Assembly (NCBI GenBank): GCA_029721435.1
Contig: CM056583.1
Span: forward strand, 56,666,120-56,730,119
Reading direction: 5' to 3'
DNA from: Gymnothorax reevesii
Lineage: Eukaryota > Chordata > Actinopteri > Anguilliformes > Muraenidae
Length of the DNA stretch: 64,000 bases
The translations under genes were made by a program, and so were the position numbers. The notes beneath the pieces were generated by a model. The model did no database searches and was not told where the DNA came from. It was given only the letters and a program-made list of their open reading frames with translations. Positions 47,747 through 59,315 of the stretch are shown one piece after another; within the stretch, counting starts at the first letter, position 1; every line of letters starts with the position of its first letter.

Positions 47747-48465
47747 ATGACGCTCGAAGAAGTTCTGATTCAGGATAACTTGGAGAGAGCCTCGTCCCCT
47801 GGAAAGATCTTGGAAGAGGTCTTACTCTCGGCTAAAGCGAACGAGTGCCTCACCACCGGAGTGTACGAATCAGCAAAAGTAATGAATGTGTAAGTATTAA
47901 CTTTGATAATTGCATAATTAAAACAGTGGCTATCAATATAGTAATACAATTTAAATGGGAGCGCGAATGGATGCACTGTTGAGATATTTCCATGCCGGGC
48001 ACTTATTTTGTTTTCCATCTATTTTTGCAGCGATCCAGATAGCGTGGCTTTCTGTGTGCTTGCGACCGATGAGGAGTTCGAGTGCGACATCGCTCTGCAA
48101 ATTCACTTCACCCTGATCCAGGCGTTCTGCTTCGATAATGACATCAGCATTGTCCGAGTGAACGACTTACAGCGACTGTCAAACATCGTTGGGGACAAGT
48201 CCGTTGAGCTTGAGGATGCGCACTGCGTTCTTATCACGGTACGTATTGCAGCAGAGTGACATAAGCCATGTTACAAATGGCAGTGAGACATGCTGGTGCT
48301 TATACCTATTTTTCAATGGCGCTAATGTAAGTTTGCCTTGTTTTGCAGCAGAATCCGGCAGACAGTTCGTGGCAGGACCCAGCTCTGGAGAAACTGCACC
48401 TGTTCTGCGAGGAAAGCCGGAGTCTGAATGAATGGGTACCGGAAATAACCCTCCCCGAGCGCTGA
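47747..48465 (+). CDS. gadd45g: GADD45-gamma, complete coding region in three exons
   Basis: Small acidic stress and growth-arrest protein that activates MEKK4-p38/JNK signalling and binds PCNA and CDK1. Exons: 47747-47889 (begins [10 protein letters not shown], ends in [10 protein letters not shown]), 48031-48238 (208 nt; [28 protein letters not shown], acidic DEEFECD) and 48352-48465 (ends [18 protein letters not shown]). Donors are GTAAGT and GTACGT, acceptors TTGCAG and CAGCAG. Length is 154 aa, normal for the family. The ending LFCEESRS...WVP.ITLPE points to the gamma type rather than alpha or beta. Mammalian genes have an intron near codon 15; here the first 47 codons are continuous, so that intron is absent. 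The CAGCAG acceptor can add one Gln before NPADSS. TATA and CCAAT boxes precede it. Confidence 0.95.
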
Positions 48466-48980
48466 GCCTGGACTTTACAATTCTCGGCTGAGATTATGTA
48501 AGCCTGAAGGAGTAAATATCCTAATTGGATGAAATATCCGAATATCCCTGGATATGCCTCAGTGAGGATCTAAACCCAGGAAGCGCGGGTGGAGCTGCAA
48601 GAGTTCCCCGCAGTAAAGGTGGTCGGCTTGCACCAAGATGACCCATCCTTTGTGCGGATGTGGTTTTGGTGCGCCACGAGAGTGACGGAAAGCGAACTTT
48701 TCAGTGGTGCTCCGAGAGGAAAAGTTACGTTGAAGAATGATGTCGAAGCAGACAGCAACGCCTTGCAGGCAGAGATCAGGAGCATTTTTCGTGTCATGGT
48801 TTTACAAAAGTAATGTATTTCTAAATATCTGAAATGCATTTTTATACCTGAAACTTGATGTAGCCCATGCCTGTCGATCGAGGCTACTTTTTTTTTTTTT
48901 TTTTATTTAAGTTCACTTAATTTTAGGCTACATGTTTAGTTAGCAACACGGTGCTGAAATTTTGAAAATAATAAAAGTGT
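48466..48980 (+). other. gadd45g 3' UTR with polyadenylation signal
   Basis: About 500 bases follow the stop, ending near AATAAA at 48970-48975. A T18 run lies at 48889-48906. An open frame at 48589-48813 falls wholly inside the UTR and is not called. Confidence 0.7.
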
Positions 48981-49446
48981 CATTACATCATGGCTGTGTC
49001 ATTTGATCCATCCTTCAAATAACTGTAGCCTACATATAATTTGGCTTAAATACTTTCAAAAGTTGCTTAGTTCAGAATCTAGTTGCCATTGGTGGTTTTG
49101 AAGCATAACTGTTACCCATCCTACTGGAGAGGGGCTGCAGATTTTTAAAAAATAAATTAAAGACTTTGCATACAGGGGTGCACAGAGTTCACCGCCACGA
49201 GTTGCAGACCTTGCAGATCTGCATGTGTATAGCGCGAGGACAATGGTGGCACTGCCGGGCGACACCAAGGGTCACAAACAGTAGCGGCATTGTCTGGCGG
49301 CAGATGTCCTCGCGCAGACCCCCCTCCATCTGCCAAATCAGCTATGCTTAGGGGTTAAAGGGTGGGGTGGGGGACTTTATATTGTTAGAGTGAGCTCTCA
49401 GCTGCTGGCCAGCACTCTACAGTTTTAGTCTGACGACATTTATGCT
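48981..49446. other. Spacer, no gene seen
   Basis: A GC-richer segment at 49170-49320 has no recognised feature. Confidence 0.4.
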
Positions 49447-49541
49447 AACTCCACATAGAAAGGCCCCAGGCTCGATTCAAACCCACAACCTTCTTGCTGT
49501 GAGGCGGCAATTCTACCAAACGCGCTACCGTGTTACCCCTC
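49447..49541 (-). repeat. Fragment of the L2/Maui-like repeat
   Basis: CCACATAGAAAGGCCCCAGG and ACCTTCTTGCTGTGAGGCGG match the right part of the copy at 2571-2925. Only about 95 bp remain. Confidence 0.75.
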
Positions 49542-52133
49542 TTAGCTGTCAAGAATTTAGAAAAATGAAATGAATTTATTTCTTCCTGCATCTGTTATTC
49601 ATTTTAAAAGCTTTATTTTTAATTCTTATAATCAGTAATTTTTTAAATTTATCCTTTATTTTACCAGGGAAGTCTCGTTGATATCAAAATCTCTTTTTCA
49701 GGGGAGCCCTGTAAAATCTGTAAACATTTATTAGGGACTTGTGGTTAATACCTTACCTCCTCATTCCAGTTTGTATTTTTGTCAATATATTTCCCAAATG
49801 TATGTCATTAATATAACATTTCATAACATTTAAATCAAAACGTTAAGACATCTATAGACCCAACTCATATCACAGCATTCATGTCCGACTCCCCATGACA
49901 TGAAAACATTAATTTCCAATTGATGTCACAATTACAGTAATATCATTTGCAGTTTCTATGGCTTGGTCTGCATATGCATGTTTCCCTTGTCAAATCTGAA
50001 GGTGCGGGTCAAAGATAACACTTTCATGTGCGCGAATTATGAATTTAACCTGAAATACGTATCCATCCATGGGCACCATATCAGTTGTACCTGATAGCGC
50101 AGGATAAAAATACTCCATTGGTAGGGGAAATATGCACCGATCCACTGTTCAGACAACCTCAGAAATCTACAATGAACAAAAGCATAAACATAGAACTCAT
50201 AAATTTCAAAGATGTTATGGAGTTATAAGGTAATATCTATAAATCAGTTAACCCAACTTGATTCAGTAGGCACTTGTCTATAGATTTCATGTGATTGGGG
50301 ATGCAGATATGCATTTGTTTGTCACATATTTCTCAAACTGTAATAAGTAAAATATCATCAGTATCTAGTGACCACCAAGATAATGATACACATCCCATTC
50401 TTTAGAATTGATCATTGTTGAAGCCTATGGAACATTGTCTCACTGTTCTTCAATAGCTATATGAAATTGTTGGATATTAGCGGGAACTGGGACATGCTTG
50501 GACGGCCCTCCACCAAGGCCACTTCCATGGCCAACCCTACCAACACACACACACACACACACACACATCCCAAGTGCATTCTGCAACAAACATACATGCT
50601 AAGCAACCATACATCCAAGTCCTAAATGAAGGGCACAGACCAACTGCTTTACTAGTGCTGCCACTTTAACACTAGGTGTCAGTATTTAGTCAGAAATCTA
50701 CCATAGCTATTTGGCTGTCGCTGTAGCTATAAAATGAGCATAATAAAATCAAGCGTAATAGGCTGCGAAGTAAAACCTGCCAATTTCCTCAGAAACCTAT
50801 TGACCATGCTGCATTGCAGGAAATCCACGGATCTGTTGAGCAAGTGTAAATTTAGTCTAAAAATCAAGTACAGAGAAACATTTAAAACCAAAAATAGTCG
50901 GTCTTCCAGGCACTCAGAAAAAAGTAGAGTCCAAACAAAGCCTAAGATAAAAAGCCTTTATTAAAGTATGACTGAAAGCTGAACGTGCTTCGACCTACAC
51001 GTGTTGAGGATTATGTTTCAGTATTATATTTACTAATACTAATTATATTTCAGCATTATTCATTATATTTACTAATAATATTTATTACTCATACGAACAA
51101 TCAGTAAACTAACAATTAGATTTAGATTATATTTAGCCATCAATAATCATAATCAATAACCATATTATTGAAGCAGCAGTAACACACACACACACACACA
51201 CAGATGAGCAGCGCAAATACACATACACATAAAACACACACACACATGCATATAGTTCACAGACACACATATACAAGCAATTCAGTTCACACATGCCTGA
51301 GCAGCTCACACACACATAAGCAACACGCTTCTGTAGCTTTGATTAGTGAGCAGGCTTCCGTTTAGTTGATTCAAAAACATAATCAGATGATGCATTTGAT
51401 TTCTGTAGCTTTGATCAATATTTGTTCAGTAAAATCATTAGTTGTTACTGAAAATATAATCAACTGAATCATTAATGTATTTGCTTGTATCCTATTCATC
51501 TGAAAGTGTTTTTCCACTCATAAACTGTCATTTTCCAGTCCATTTTAGTATATATTCCTTTTATTTATTAAGTCCTACACTGAAAATTTTCCACCATTAT
51601 TTAACAAAACAAAGTTGGAGAGTAAAAAAAAATTAAAGACAAGATGGTTACAACCCATGTATTTTGATTGGAGCAAAGATGGTTGCGTTTTTTACATAAA
51701 TATTCCTTTGTAAAGAATGCCGAATTAGCACTGCCTGGCCAGGGACTGCTCACCGTGGGAATGAAGATGGCTTCTGAAGATTCTGTCTCTCTCTCCAATC
51801 ATTCACGAACAAGGCGACCTCAAAAATATGTAAACATCTAGACAAGAAACCACAACACACGGTCTTCATCAGGGCGTAACAAGTCACACGAGTAAAGACT
51901 GACATATGTAAACGATACCAACCAATAAACAACCAGACTAGTGTCATCTGAGAAACTGCAAAAAGCAGAAGTACAAAAATACACTAAAGTTAGCAAAAAT
52001 AATCGAACAATAAAATGAAGAGGTGACAGAGATAATACAGACAGGTGGTTGTAAAACAAATTAAATGGAGAAGTGACTGATATACTATGAGTGCGGTTGT
52101 AAAAATACCAATAATTTCAATAATTGTCAATAA
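49542..52133. other. Intergenic with two (CA)n microsatellites
   Basis: Pure CA runs lie at 50543-50567 and 51182-51201, the second followed by more ACAC-rich sequence to 51315. No exon or known transposon was recognised in the remaining 2.5 kb. Confidence 0.5.
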
Positions 52134-52672
52134 TTATTGACGCGTTTTCCAATTATTGTAATTGGTAACTGAAGACACGGTTTCTCTCCACATGCGATCT
52201 AACAGCGATGAAATCATGGGGTAAATTCAGTAGAACTGAGAATTGGGGTGAATAAAACATCCATTTTAAACAATTATTGGTCCTGACCTGTTCTCAGTCA
52301 TTTTCATGATTAACAAAAGGTTCACTCCGAGAGCACTCTACAGTCAACATTTAACAGGTGCTGCTTGTTCTTCCCGATTAGGTAGGACGACAATCATTCT
52401 TCGTTGATTTAAATTAAGCAAATATACGTCCAGATTAATGATTGCCGTCCTACCTAATTGGGAAGAACAAGCAACACCTGTTAAGTGTGGAGTGGTCTCG
52501 GAGTGACCCTTTTGTTAATCATGAAAAAGTCTGAGAACAGGTCAGGACTAATAATTGGCTTAAAAGGATGTTTAGTCCACCCCAATTCTCAGTCGTACTG
52601 AATCTACCCCATGATTTCATCGCTGTTAGATCGCTGTTGCCAATTACAATAATTGGATAACGCGTCAATAAA
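52134..52672. mobile_element. Fold-back element (large palindrome)
   Basis: The left arm from TTATTGACGCGTTTTCCAAT is repeated inversely on the right, ending CAATTACAATAATTGGATAA then CGCGTCAATAA. Blocks ATGATTTCATCGCTGTTAGA, CCAATTCTCAG, AGAACAGGTCAGGAC and GGAAGAACAAGCA appear in both arms. The arms are about 235-265 bp, with a loop near 52400-52437. One arm has an extra stretch of about 36 bases (52170-52206). No coding region, so it depends on a transposase in trans. Confidence 0.9.
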
Positions 52673-53634
52673 GGGAAATGATTGAGCACTAGCCAGGACT
52701 ATGCTAATTGCCATAAGGGACATGTCTGTGAACCCCCCCCCCCCCCAATTCCTTGTTTTAGTGCCGTGCCTGGTGAAACTGCATCTCTGTATAAGGCAGA
52801 ACTCATTAGTGGACAATCTAGTTATCCACAAGCATACATTGTGGCAGTTTGCTAAAAATCAGAACAGTTAGCTAATTGAAGAATACACAGCTGGTACTTG
52901 GATCCAGATACACAGAGATCTACATCTGGAACAAAATTGTATTCATCTCATTTTCAGAGGTGACAAACATAACCTACTGAACATTTGAGTGGAATGACAA
53001 ACCACAGCATGTTAATCTTAACTGTTACCTCGCTAAACTATCATCTTAGAGAAGTCACAACTGAAATTGGCTAAGCAGTGAACACTAATATAAAAGCAAT
53101 TTATATTTTACTGTCTTTTGCAATCTCATCTCACTCCAGAGTGCGGTATTGCGGGCCAGGTAAGACTGAACCATGCAATGAATATTGAAGGGGAGAAATG
53201 TTTCAGGACTATCCTTATGATTTTGCCAGGAATGCAGAAGCAAACCGAAATTTTGTTTCAATTTGTTACTCATATGTTAGATACAATTACAATTTTGAAT
53301 TCATTAGGATAATTAGGATGATGATAATACTAAAAATACTACTAATAATACTACTGATCTCTGAGGGCCCCTATCAGTAAGGGGTTCCTTGGAATCATGC
53401 CATCTCAAAGTGCCATCCAAAATGAAGCCAAGCACTGTATCACTAACACAATATATACATAAATTGTTAATATATTTAAGACCTAATGAAGATACTTCCG
53501 ATAAAATATCTGTTGGATAAAGTTGCTGAACCTCAAAAAGTTCAAGTAAGGGTTACATTTCAAGTTTTCCAAGCAGTAATAACTCATCAATAACACTAGG
53601 GGTAGCTAGTAGATAAAATTTTAGCTACCTACTT
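52673..53634. other. Spacer, no gene seen
   Basis: A C14 run lies at 52733-52746. Nothing else can be supported. Confidence 0.4.
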
Positions 53635-53636
53635 TA

Positions 53637-54971
53637 CAGCGCTGTGAAAAAGTATTTTCCCCCCTTTCTAATTTTCCCCCATTTTTATCTATTTGTTAAA
53701 CTTAAATGTTTCAGATTATCAAAGTAATTTTAGTTTAAGACAAAGGCAATATGAGTAAACACAAAATACAATACACATTTTAAATTATCATTTCATTAAT
53801 TGAAGGTGAAGGGTCCCTCAAAACCATGATCACACCTGTGAAAAAAAAAAGATTGCCCCACTAAACCTAATAACTGGTTGCGCCACCCATGGCAGCAACA
53901 ACTGCAATCAAACATTTGCAGTAATTGATCGTATGTCTTTTTATATCACTCTAGAGGAATTCTGGCCCACTCTGCTCAGCAGAATTGTTTAAATTCAGCC
54001 ATACTAGACGGTCTAAAAGCGTGAACTGCCTGTTTAAGGTCATGCCAAAGGGTCTCGATCAGACTCAAGTCAAAACTTCAACTTTGCCACTGCAAAAACT
54101 TAATTTTTTCTCTTGAGCCATTTAGAGGTGGACTTGCTTGTGTGCTTTGGATCATTATCCTGCTACATAACACAAATGCGCTTGAGGTTTAGGTCAAGAG
54201 CTGATGACCAGATATTCTCTGGTTGAGGGCAGAATTCACAGTTCCATCATTCATTGCAAGTCTTTCAGACCACAAAGCTGCAAAGCAGTCCCAGACCACC
54301 ACAATAACACCACTGTGATTGACTGTTGATATGATGCTTTTATTGTGGAATGCTGTTACTTTACACCAGATAGAGCAGGACCAATGTCTTCGGAAAAGTT
54401 CCACTTTTGACTCATCGGTCCACAGAATTTTATCCCAAAGGTCTTGGGGGATCATCAAGATTTTTTTTTTGGCAAATGTGAGAAGAGCCTTCATATTCTT
54501 TTTGGTCAGCATGGGTTTTAGCCTTGCAGCTTTCTTATATCAGCTTTCTATGTGCTCTTCAAAGAATTTTGGTGGGCCAGTCAGGTTCACCTCTGTTCTT
54601 AATTTTCTCCATTTGTGGTTTTCGGAGTCCCGGATCCTTGGAAATGGCGTTGCAATGCTTTTCAGACTGATATATGTCTACAACTTTGTTTCTCGTCTGT
54701 TCTTGAATTTCTTTGGATGACACCTTCATGTGTTGCTTTTTGGCTACTTCACATTGCCAGATAGGGTTCATTTAATTGATGCTTAAATTCACTACGGTTG
54801 GCAGTAATTATGTCTGGGTCAGAAACAAAACTTCTACAAGTGTTATAGATGGCATTCAGAGAAATAAAGTCTCATTAAAATAGTTTGATGACCTGAAACA
54901 CTTCAATGTGACAAACATGCAAAAAATGAAAAAAATTGGGAAGGGGGGGCTAATACTTTTCCACAGCACCG
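53637..54971 (-). mobile_element. Tc1-like transposon relic, third family
   Basis: Inverted ends: CAGCGCTGTGAAAAAGTATT on the left, CGGTGCTGTGGAAAAGTATT as the reverse complement of the right end. TA borders both sides (53635-53636 and 54972-54973). 1335 bp; transposase remains are on the minus strand. Confidence 0.9.
54189..54771 (-). pseudogene. Tc1-like transposase relic
   Basis: Minus-strand 54771-54559 encodes an N-terminal helix-turn-helix remnant (KEIQEQTRNKVVDIYQSEKH, PDWPTKI hinge). After a gap, 54512-54189 encodes KKILMIPQDLWDKILWTDES, the first catalytic Asp, then VVVWDCFAALWSERLA. The DNDPKH and ENLW parts are missing or shifted. About 1.0 kb of a normal 1.0-1.1-kb gene is represented, heavily mutated. 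Confidence 0.8.
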
Positions 54972-54973
54972 TA

Positions 54974-55702
54974 GTTTAATTTAATTTTATTTATGGATCT
55001 TATTTGGGTGCAAGCTTACACAAAGCATGTAAGCTGCTTTGCTTGCTTTGATGTATTACTAGCTAGGTTTCTGGACAACACCAGCCCATGGGTAAACAAA
55101 TGCATGTGACAGTATAAAAGTACAAACTAATGATGGTCTAATCTAAATACAACCTTATATGCAAGGTGCAATGCATCCTTGATGGCACGTTGGGCACAAA
55201 GGTCAAGTTGTATTCAAGTACTTAAAAAACAGGACATGGTCACATTATGACAAGCAAATTTATGCCCAAGTATACATCTTTTAATCAGCCATTTCCTGGT
55301 CTCCTAACTCCTATCATCAATTTTACTCTAAAGAATTTAGAAACAACTTTTGACCAGATAAAATGTGAGCAACACCAAAAACAAAAATTGTCCTGCTTAT
55401 ACCAACTTAAGTATACTGCAAAAATTAGATCAGAGTTGTGTTTCAGCAATATTGGACGAATAATGCATATCCTCTCGCCTCAATTATTGTAAAGCCATGT
55501 TTACCTGCCTTCACTGTTACACAGTAATTCAGCTTTAGATTGTGCAGAATTCCAGTACCAGGTTATTGACCAAAATAAAATGTTCCTCATACAGTACATT
55601 AGCCAATATTGTCAATCTTTGCACAGATCACCTATGACGTTTAAAGTTTATTATTAAGGTTTATATATCTGTATAAGGCTTTACATGGTATGACATCTGA
55701 TT
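54974..55702. other. Spacer, no gene seen
   Basis: An 81-codon frame at 55247-55492 is present without domain evidence. No feature recognised. Confidence 0.4.
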
Positions 55703-55707
55703 ATATC

Positions 55708-56828
55708 TGTTGGGATTCTGGATTTTGCTGTCATGTTAAGTTCTGTGCCTGGCCTAGCCATGTTTAGTATTTCTGTGTTTAGTGACCACTGCTCTGTCTG
55801 ACTATTCTTAGGATTGTGTTTTGTGTGTTGGTATTTAGATTTCCTGTTTATTATTTTTCATGTTTAGATCATTTAGTTTCCAAGCCATGTTTTCATTTCC
55901 ATGCTTTGCACTTTGTCTCCCCTGTCTTGTCATGTGTGTATCTTTGCTCACGGTCCCTTGTCTTGTGTGCCACTCATTCGGGTGATTTATTGGTTTCTGG
56001 GTTTCAATCTTCTTTCATTATCTCGTGTTCTTCCTTCCTCTCTCTTTCACTGTCTTACTAACACATACTAACAGTTTATTGTTTTTGCTAAATACTAACC
56101 CACACTAACCTTGTATATTTGGACTAACTTACTAACAAGCACTTGGGATTGTATAGCTGCACTTACTAATTGACTAATGATCTCTCAGCTGTCGCCCAAT
56201 TCTAGTCTCCGCCTCCTTGCCTATCCCTAATTATCTCTGCTGCAGTTTTCCACTTATATCTCATGCTTTCCTTTTCTTTAGACTATGCACTTTTAGTACT
56301 CCTTAACCGGAGCTGTTGTTTGTACTTAGGTTTGTCTTGTGATCCCTGTCTGCGTTTTGGCTACTGCCAAATTCATGTAATTAGTTTATCCCTCATGTGT
56401 CTCTCCCTAATCATTGTCACCATTGATTGCACCTGTTCTCCCTGGTCATGTGTTCTCCTGGATGTGTATATAAGATGTCTGTTTGCTTCACACTCTTGTC
56501 AGATTGTTCTCCCTAGTTTTCTCGTGCCACGTTTCTCGCCTTGATCTCTCAGTGTTTATCTTTCTGACTGGACCGTCTTTGATATCGAGCTTTGCCTACC
56601 CCCTGTACTTTTGCCGCATTCTTGTTTTTTGACCTCTTTTGTCTGACTACGATTTTTTGTGATTGGTGCCCTGTGTATGACTCTGGATTTCGCCCTTTGG
56701 ATTCTGATTTTAGATTGCGGACATTGTACTGTTGCCAGCTCTGTTGGGGGGTTTCCCCCTTCAGAAATAAAGCCTCCTTTTTGCATTTTACTAGTGTTTG
56801 CTCTTGGTTCATTTCGTAAAACCTCACA
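55708..56828 (+). repeat. Solo LTR of a Gypsy-type element, plus strand
   Basis: 1121 bp from TGTTGGGATTCTGGATTTTG to GTAAAACCTCACA, flanked by ATATC (55703-55707 and 56829-56833). AATAAA lies near 56766. No internal region. It shares ACTAACA-rich stretches and the TGACTGGACCGTC segment (56565) with the LTR at 23131-24211, so the two are related families. Confidence 0.9.
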
Positions 56829-56833
56829 ATATC

Positions 56834-57540
56834 AGTGTGCTGCTAACCCTCTATTGTCCCCAAAGGCCTCTCAGATTAACCATTTAGGGTCTTTCGGCTG
56901 TCCCAGAGTCAAGGATAAAATCAAGAGATCATTTGTTGTGTTGACCCCTATACTCTGCACCAGACTTCCACAAAACATTAGGCATGTTAATTCAGTTCCT
57001 TTTTTTTCAATGTCACTCTAAAACTCATTTTTTTTAAATTGCTTTCCCTAATGGCTGAGAGTGGTCCTCCTTTTAGGTTCTGTGGTGTGCTGATTGCTTA
57101 CCTTTGTATTCTGTAACATATATTTGTCTTCACCATGTTTTGTACTTTAATCCTTGTTTTGGCATTTTCCATTTTATTCCCTGTTTTTGCATTTTATATC
57201 TGTTATCAGTATGTTGTGGTACCTTACAATTACTCTTGGGTATCATATTTTTCTTTTTAACAATGGTCTCTCAAAATTTCACTCTACTTCCTTCTGAAAA
57301 GCGTTATGCGGCCAGTGCTTAAAAAGTGTGATAAAAATACAGTGAATTAATTAACAATTTAAGCACAGGGTTTGAAGCATGTGACACGAGTGCATTTAGG
57401 TTGTGAATTTGTACTAGTGTAATGATGAGTAATCGGAGTGCAAAGTAAGGAGCATAGTTAAAAGGGGTTGTACTGAATCTCTTGATTAACTATAGTTGTG
57501 TTTTGTGAGTAACATGAAAGCAACTAATCAGTGCCCAGAT
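56834..57540. other. Spacer, no gene seen
   Basis: AT-rich DNA; no recognised feature. Confidence 0.4.
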
Positions 57541-57634
57541 AGCAAGCAGCTCCGCTCTGGATCTGCCCCGGCTCTGAGCCGGATCAGCTGGAGTTGGCAC
57601 AGAGTCGGGCAGATCCGGAGCGGAGGTGCTTGCT
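57541..57634. repeat. GC-rich palindrome (hairpin)
   Basis: AGCAAGCAGCTCCGCTCTGG and GATCTGCCCCGGCTCTG on the left pair with CAGAGTCGGGCAGATC and CGGAGCGGAGGTGCTTGCT on the right around a loop of about 15 bases. Much GC-richer than its surroundings; probably a MITE. Confidence 0.8.
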
Positions 57635-59315
57635 TGGGTGTCATCTCCCATTCCCTTAAAAAGCCAGGAGCACCTGCACAATTTGATCACTGTAATCTCC
57701 AAAATTGTTCGAAAAGAATTAAAAAAAAAAAAATTGTTCAAAATAAAAAAAATCCTATCTAGATGAAAATCAAAACAGAAAAGTTCAAATTCAGGGTAGC
57801 AGGTAAAAATAGTAATATACAGGTGCAGCATGGCCAAGCAAAATTGAAATGAGTGATAAAAAACAACAAGGGAGAAAGAAATAAAAGCAATATTATTTTG
57901 ATTACCATAACCCCTTGAATAATACTCAGCAGGACTGATATTAATTTGCTCCACCTTGACAGACAGTGAGGCTGGAAATGAAATAGATCTACAAGGATGA
58001 TATAAGAACAAAAATAACTGCTGGTGAATATCAGATTGTTTAGATTAACCTCTTTGCGCAGAGGCCAAATCTGACTATCTGTGTATTACCCTATTTAAAG
58101 CTTTATCATTCAAAATTTGAGCTTCATGGAGAGGAGGAAAATGGCTGAACTGAGACAAGACACTCAGTTAGAATTCTGAGCATTTAGAAATCAATCGTAT
58201 TTCAGTTTATTTTCATAATTTTGGAAGAGAAAAAGGGCTGCAAACATTATTAATTTTTTCATGAAAAATTTTTTTTCATGAAAATTCAGCATTGAAATTG
58301 AAAATAAAATAATAACACTGAGAATTGAAAATGGCTGGGCGATGAAACAATACATTTCCGGGATCATAAACAAGTGCACTTCATCTGAGGGTGAAATTGA
58401 AAATGATCTACTTTTCAGCTGTCAAAGTGGTTCCCCAAACTCTCACAGTTCTCAAAATGGCATAATGACTAATCATAAAATTATATATTAGACTAAAATC
58501 AACTTTTGACGCATGAAATTCAACATTAATTAAATAATATCTGGTTAATTTTGCATTAGTTTATCAACACAGGCATGGTTGGACATCATTGGTCACCAGT
58601 AACCTCTCAGAACGCAAAACCCGCCTTATCTCCAAGATGAAATTTAGAATTTTGTCTATTTTTTCTTCCCAGAAGCCAGCGCATGTGGAAACTGCTTATT
58701 TAATGGTCAGAATATTCATCCTGCAATGAAAAGCTAGCAGTTCCCACATCCAAGCTTGCAAGCTTGTATAAACGCTTTCTGCACCTTATAAGGAACAAGT
58801 ATAACTTACTAACACAGTAATATCTGAAATGTACCTTATTGTAACAAAACAAACTTTCCATTATCAGGAAAAAGCATGGAATATGCTACCCTATATTGAA
58901 CAGAATGAGTGAAACAAACAAAGCAAGGGGGTCAACCGAAAGTGCTTGAGTTGTTCGCATTTTAAACAAGCCAAAACCATAGCATTCTATTTAGTTGAAT
59001 ATGGTATAAATTCTAAGACAAAAACCCACATGCAGCATTATTAGCAAAGGCTAACGGTTTCTCTTACTAACCAATGCGAGCCGAGAATGAAAAACAGCTA
59101 GCCAGCTAGCCATAAGTAAAAAAAAAAAAAAGTACAATTGTGCTCACGCATAAAATGAAGAAAATCTTTTCTTCATTGAATCCCTCTTCCAGAGACACTG
59201 ATCTATCTGACAGAAGGAACCCTGCAGTCCCCTTTCATTTGGAATAATTCCCATAGACTATGTCCATATCACATTTCAATCTCATAAATGTGACCTGAGC
59301 ACTTCAAGCCAAAGT
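57635..59315. other. Intergenic, no gene seen
   Basis: AT-rich, with A/T runs near 57720-57735 and 58255-58275. A minus-strand open frame spans 58011-57490, covers the palindrome and has no domain evidence. A short AAAAAAAA tract is at 59119-59130. Confidence 0.4.

Noticed and set aside
48589..48813. 74-codon frame after gadd45g
   Set aside because: It lies entirely between the gadd45g stop and its AATAAA, so it is 3' UTR.
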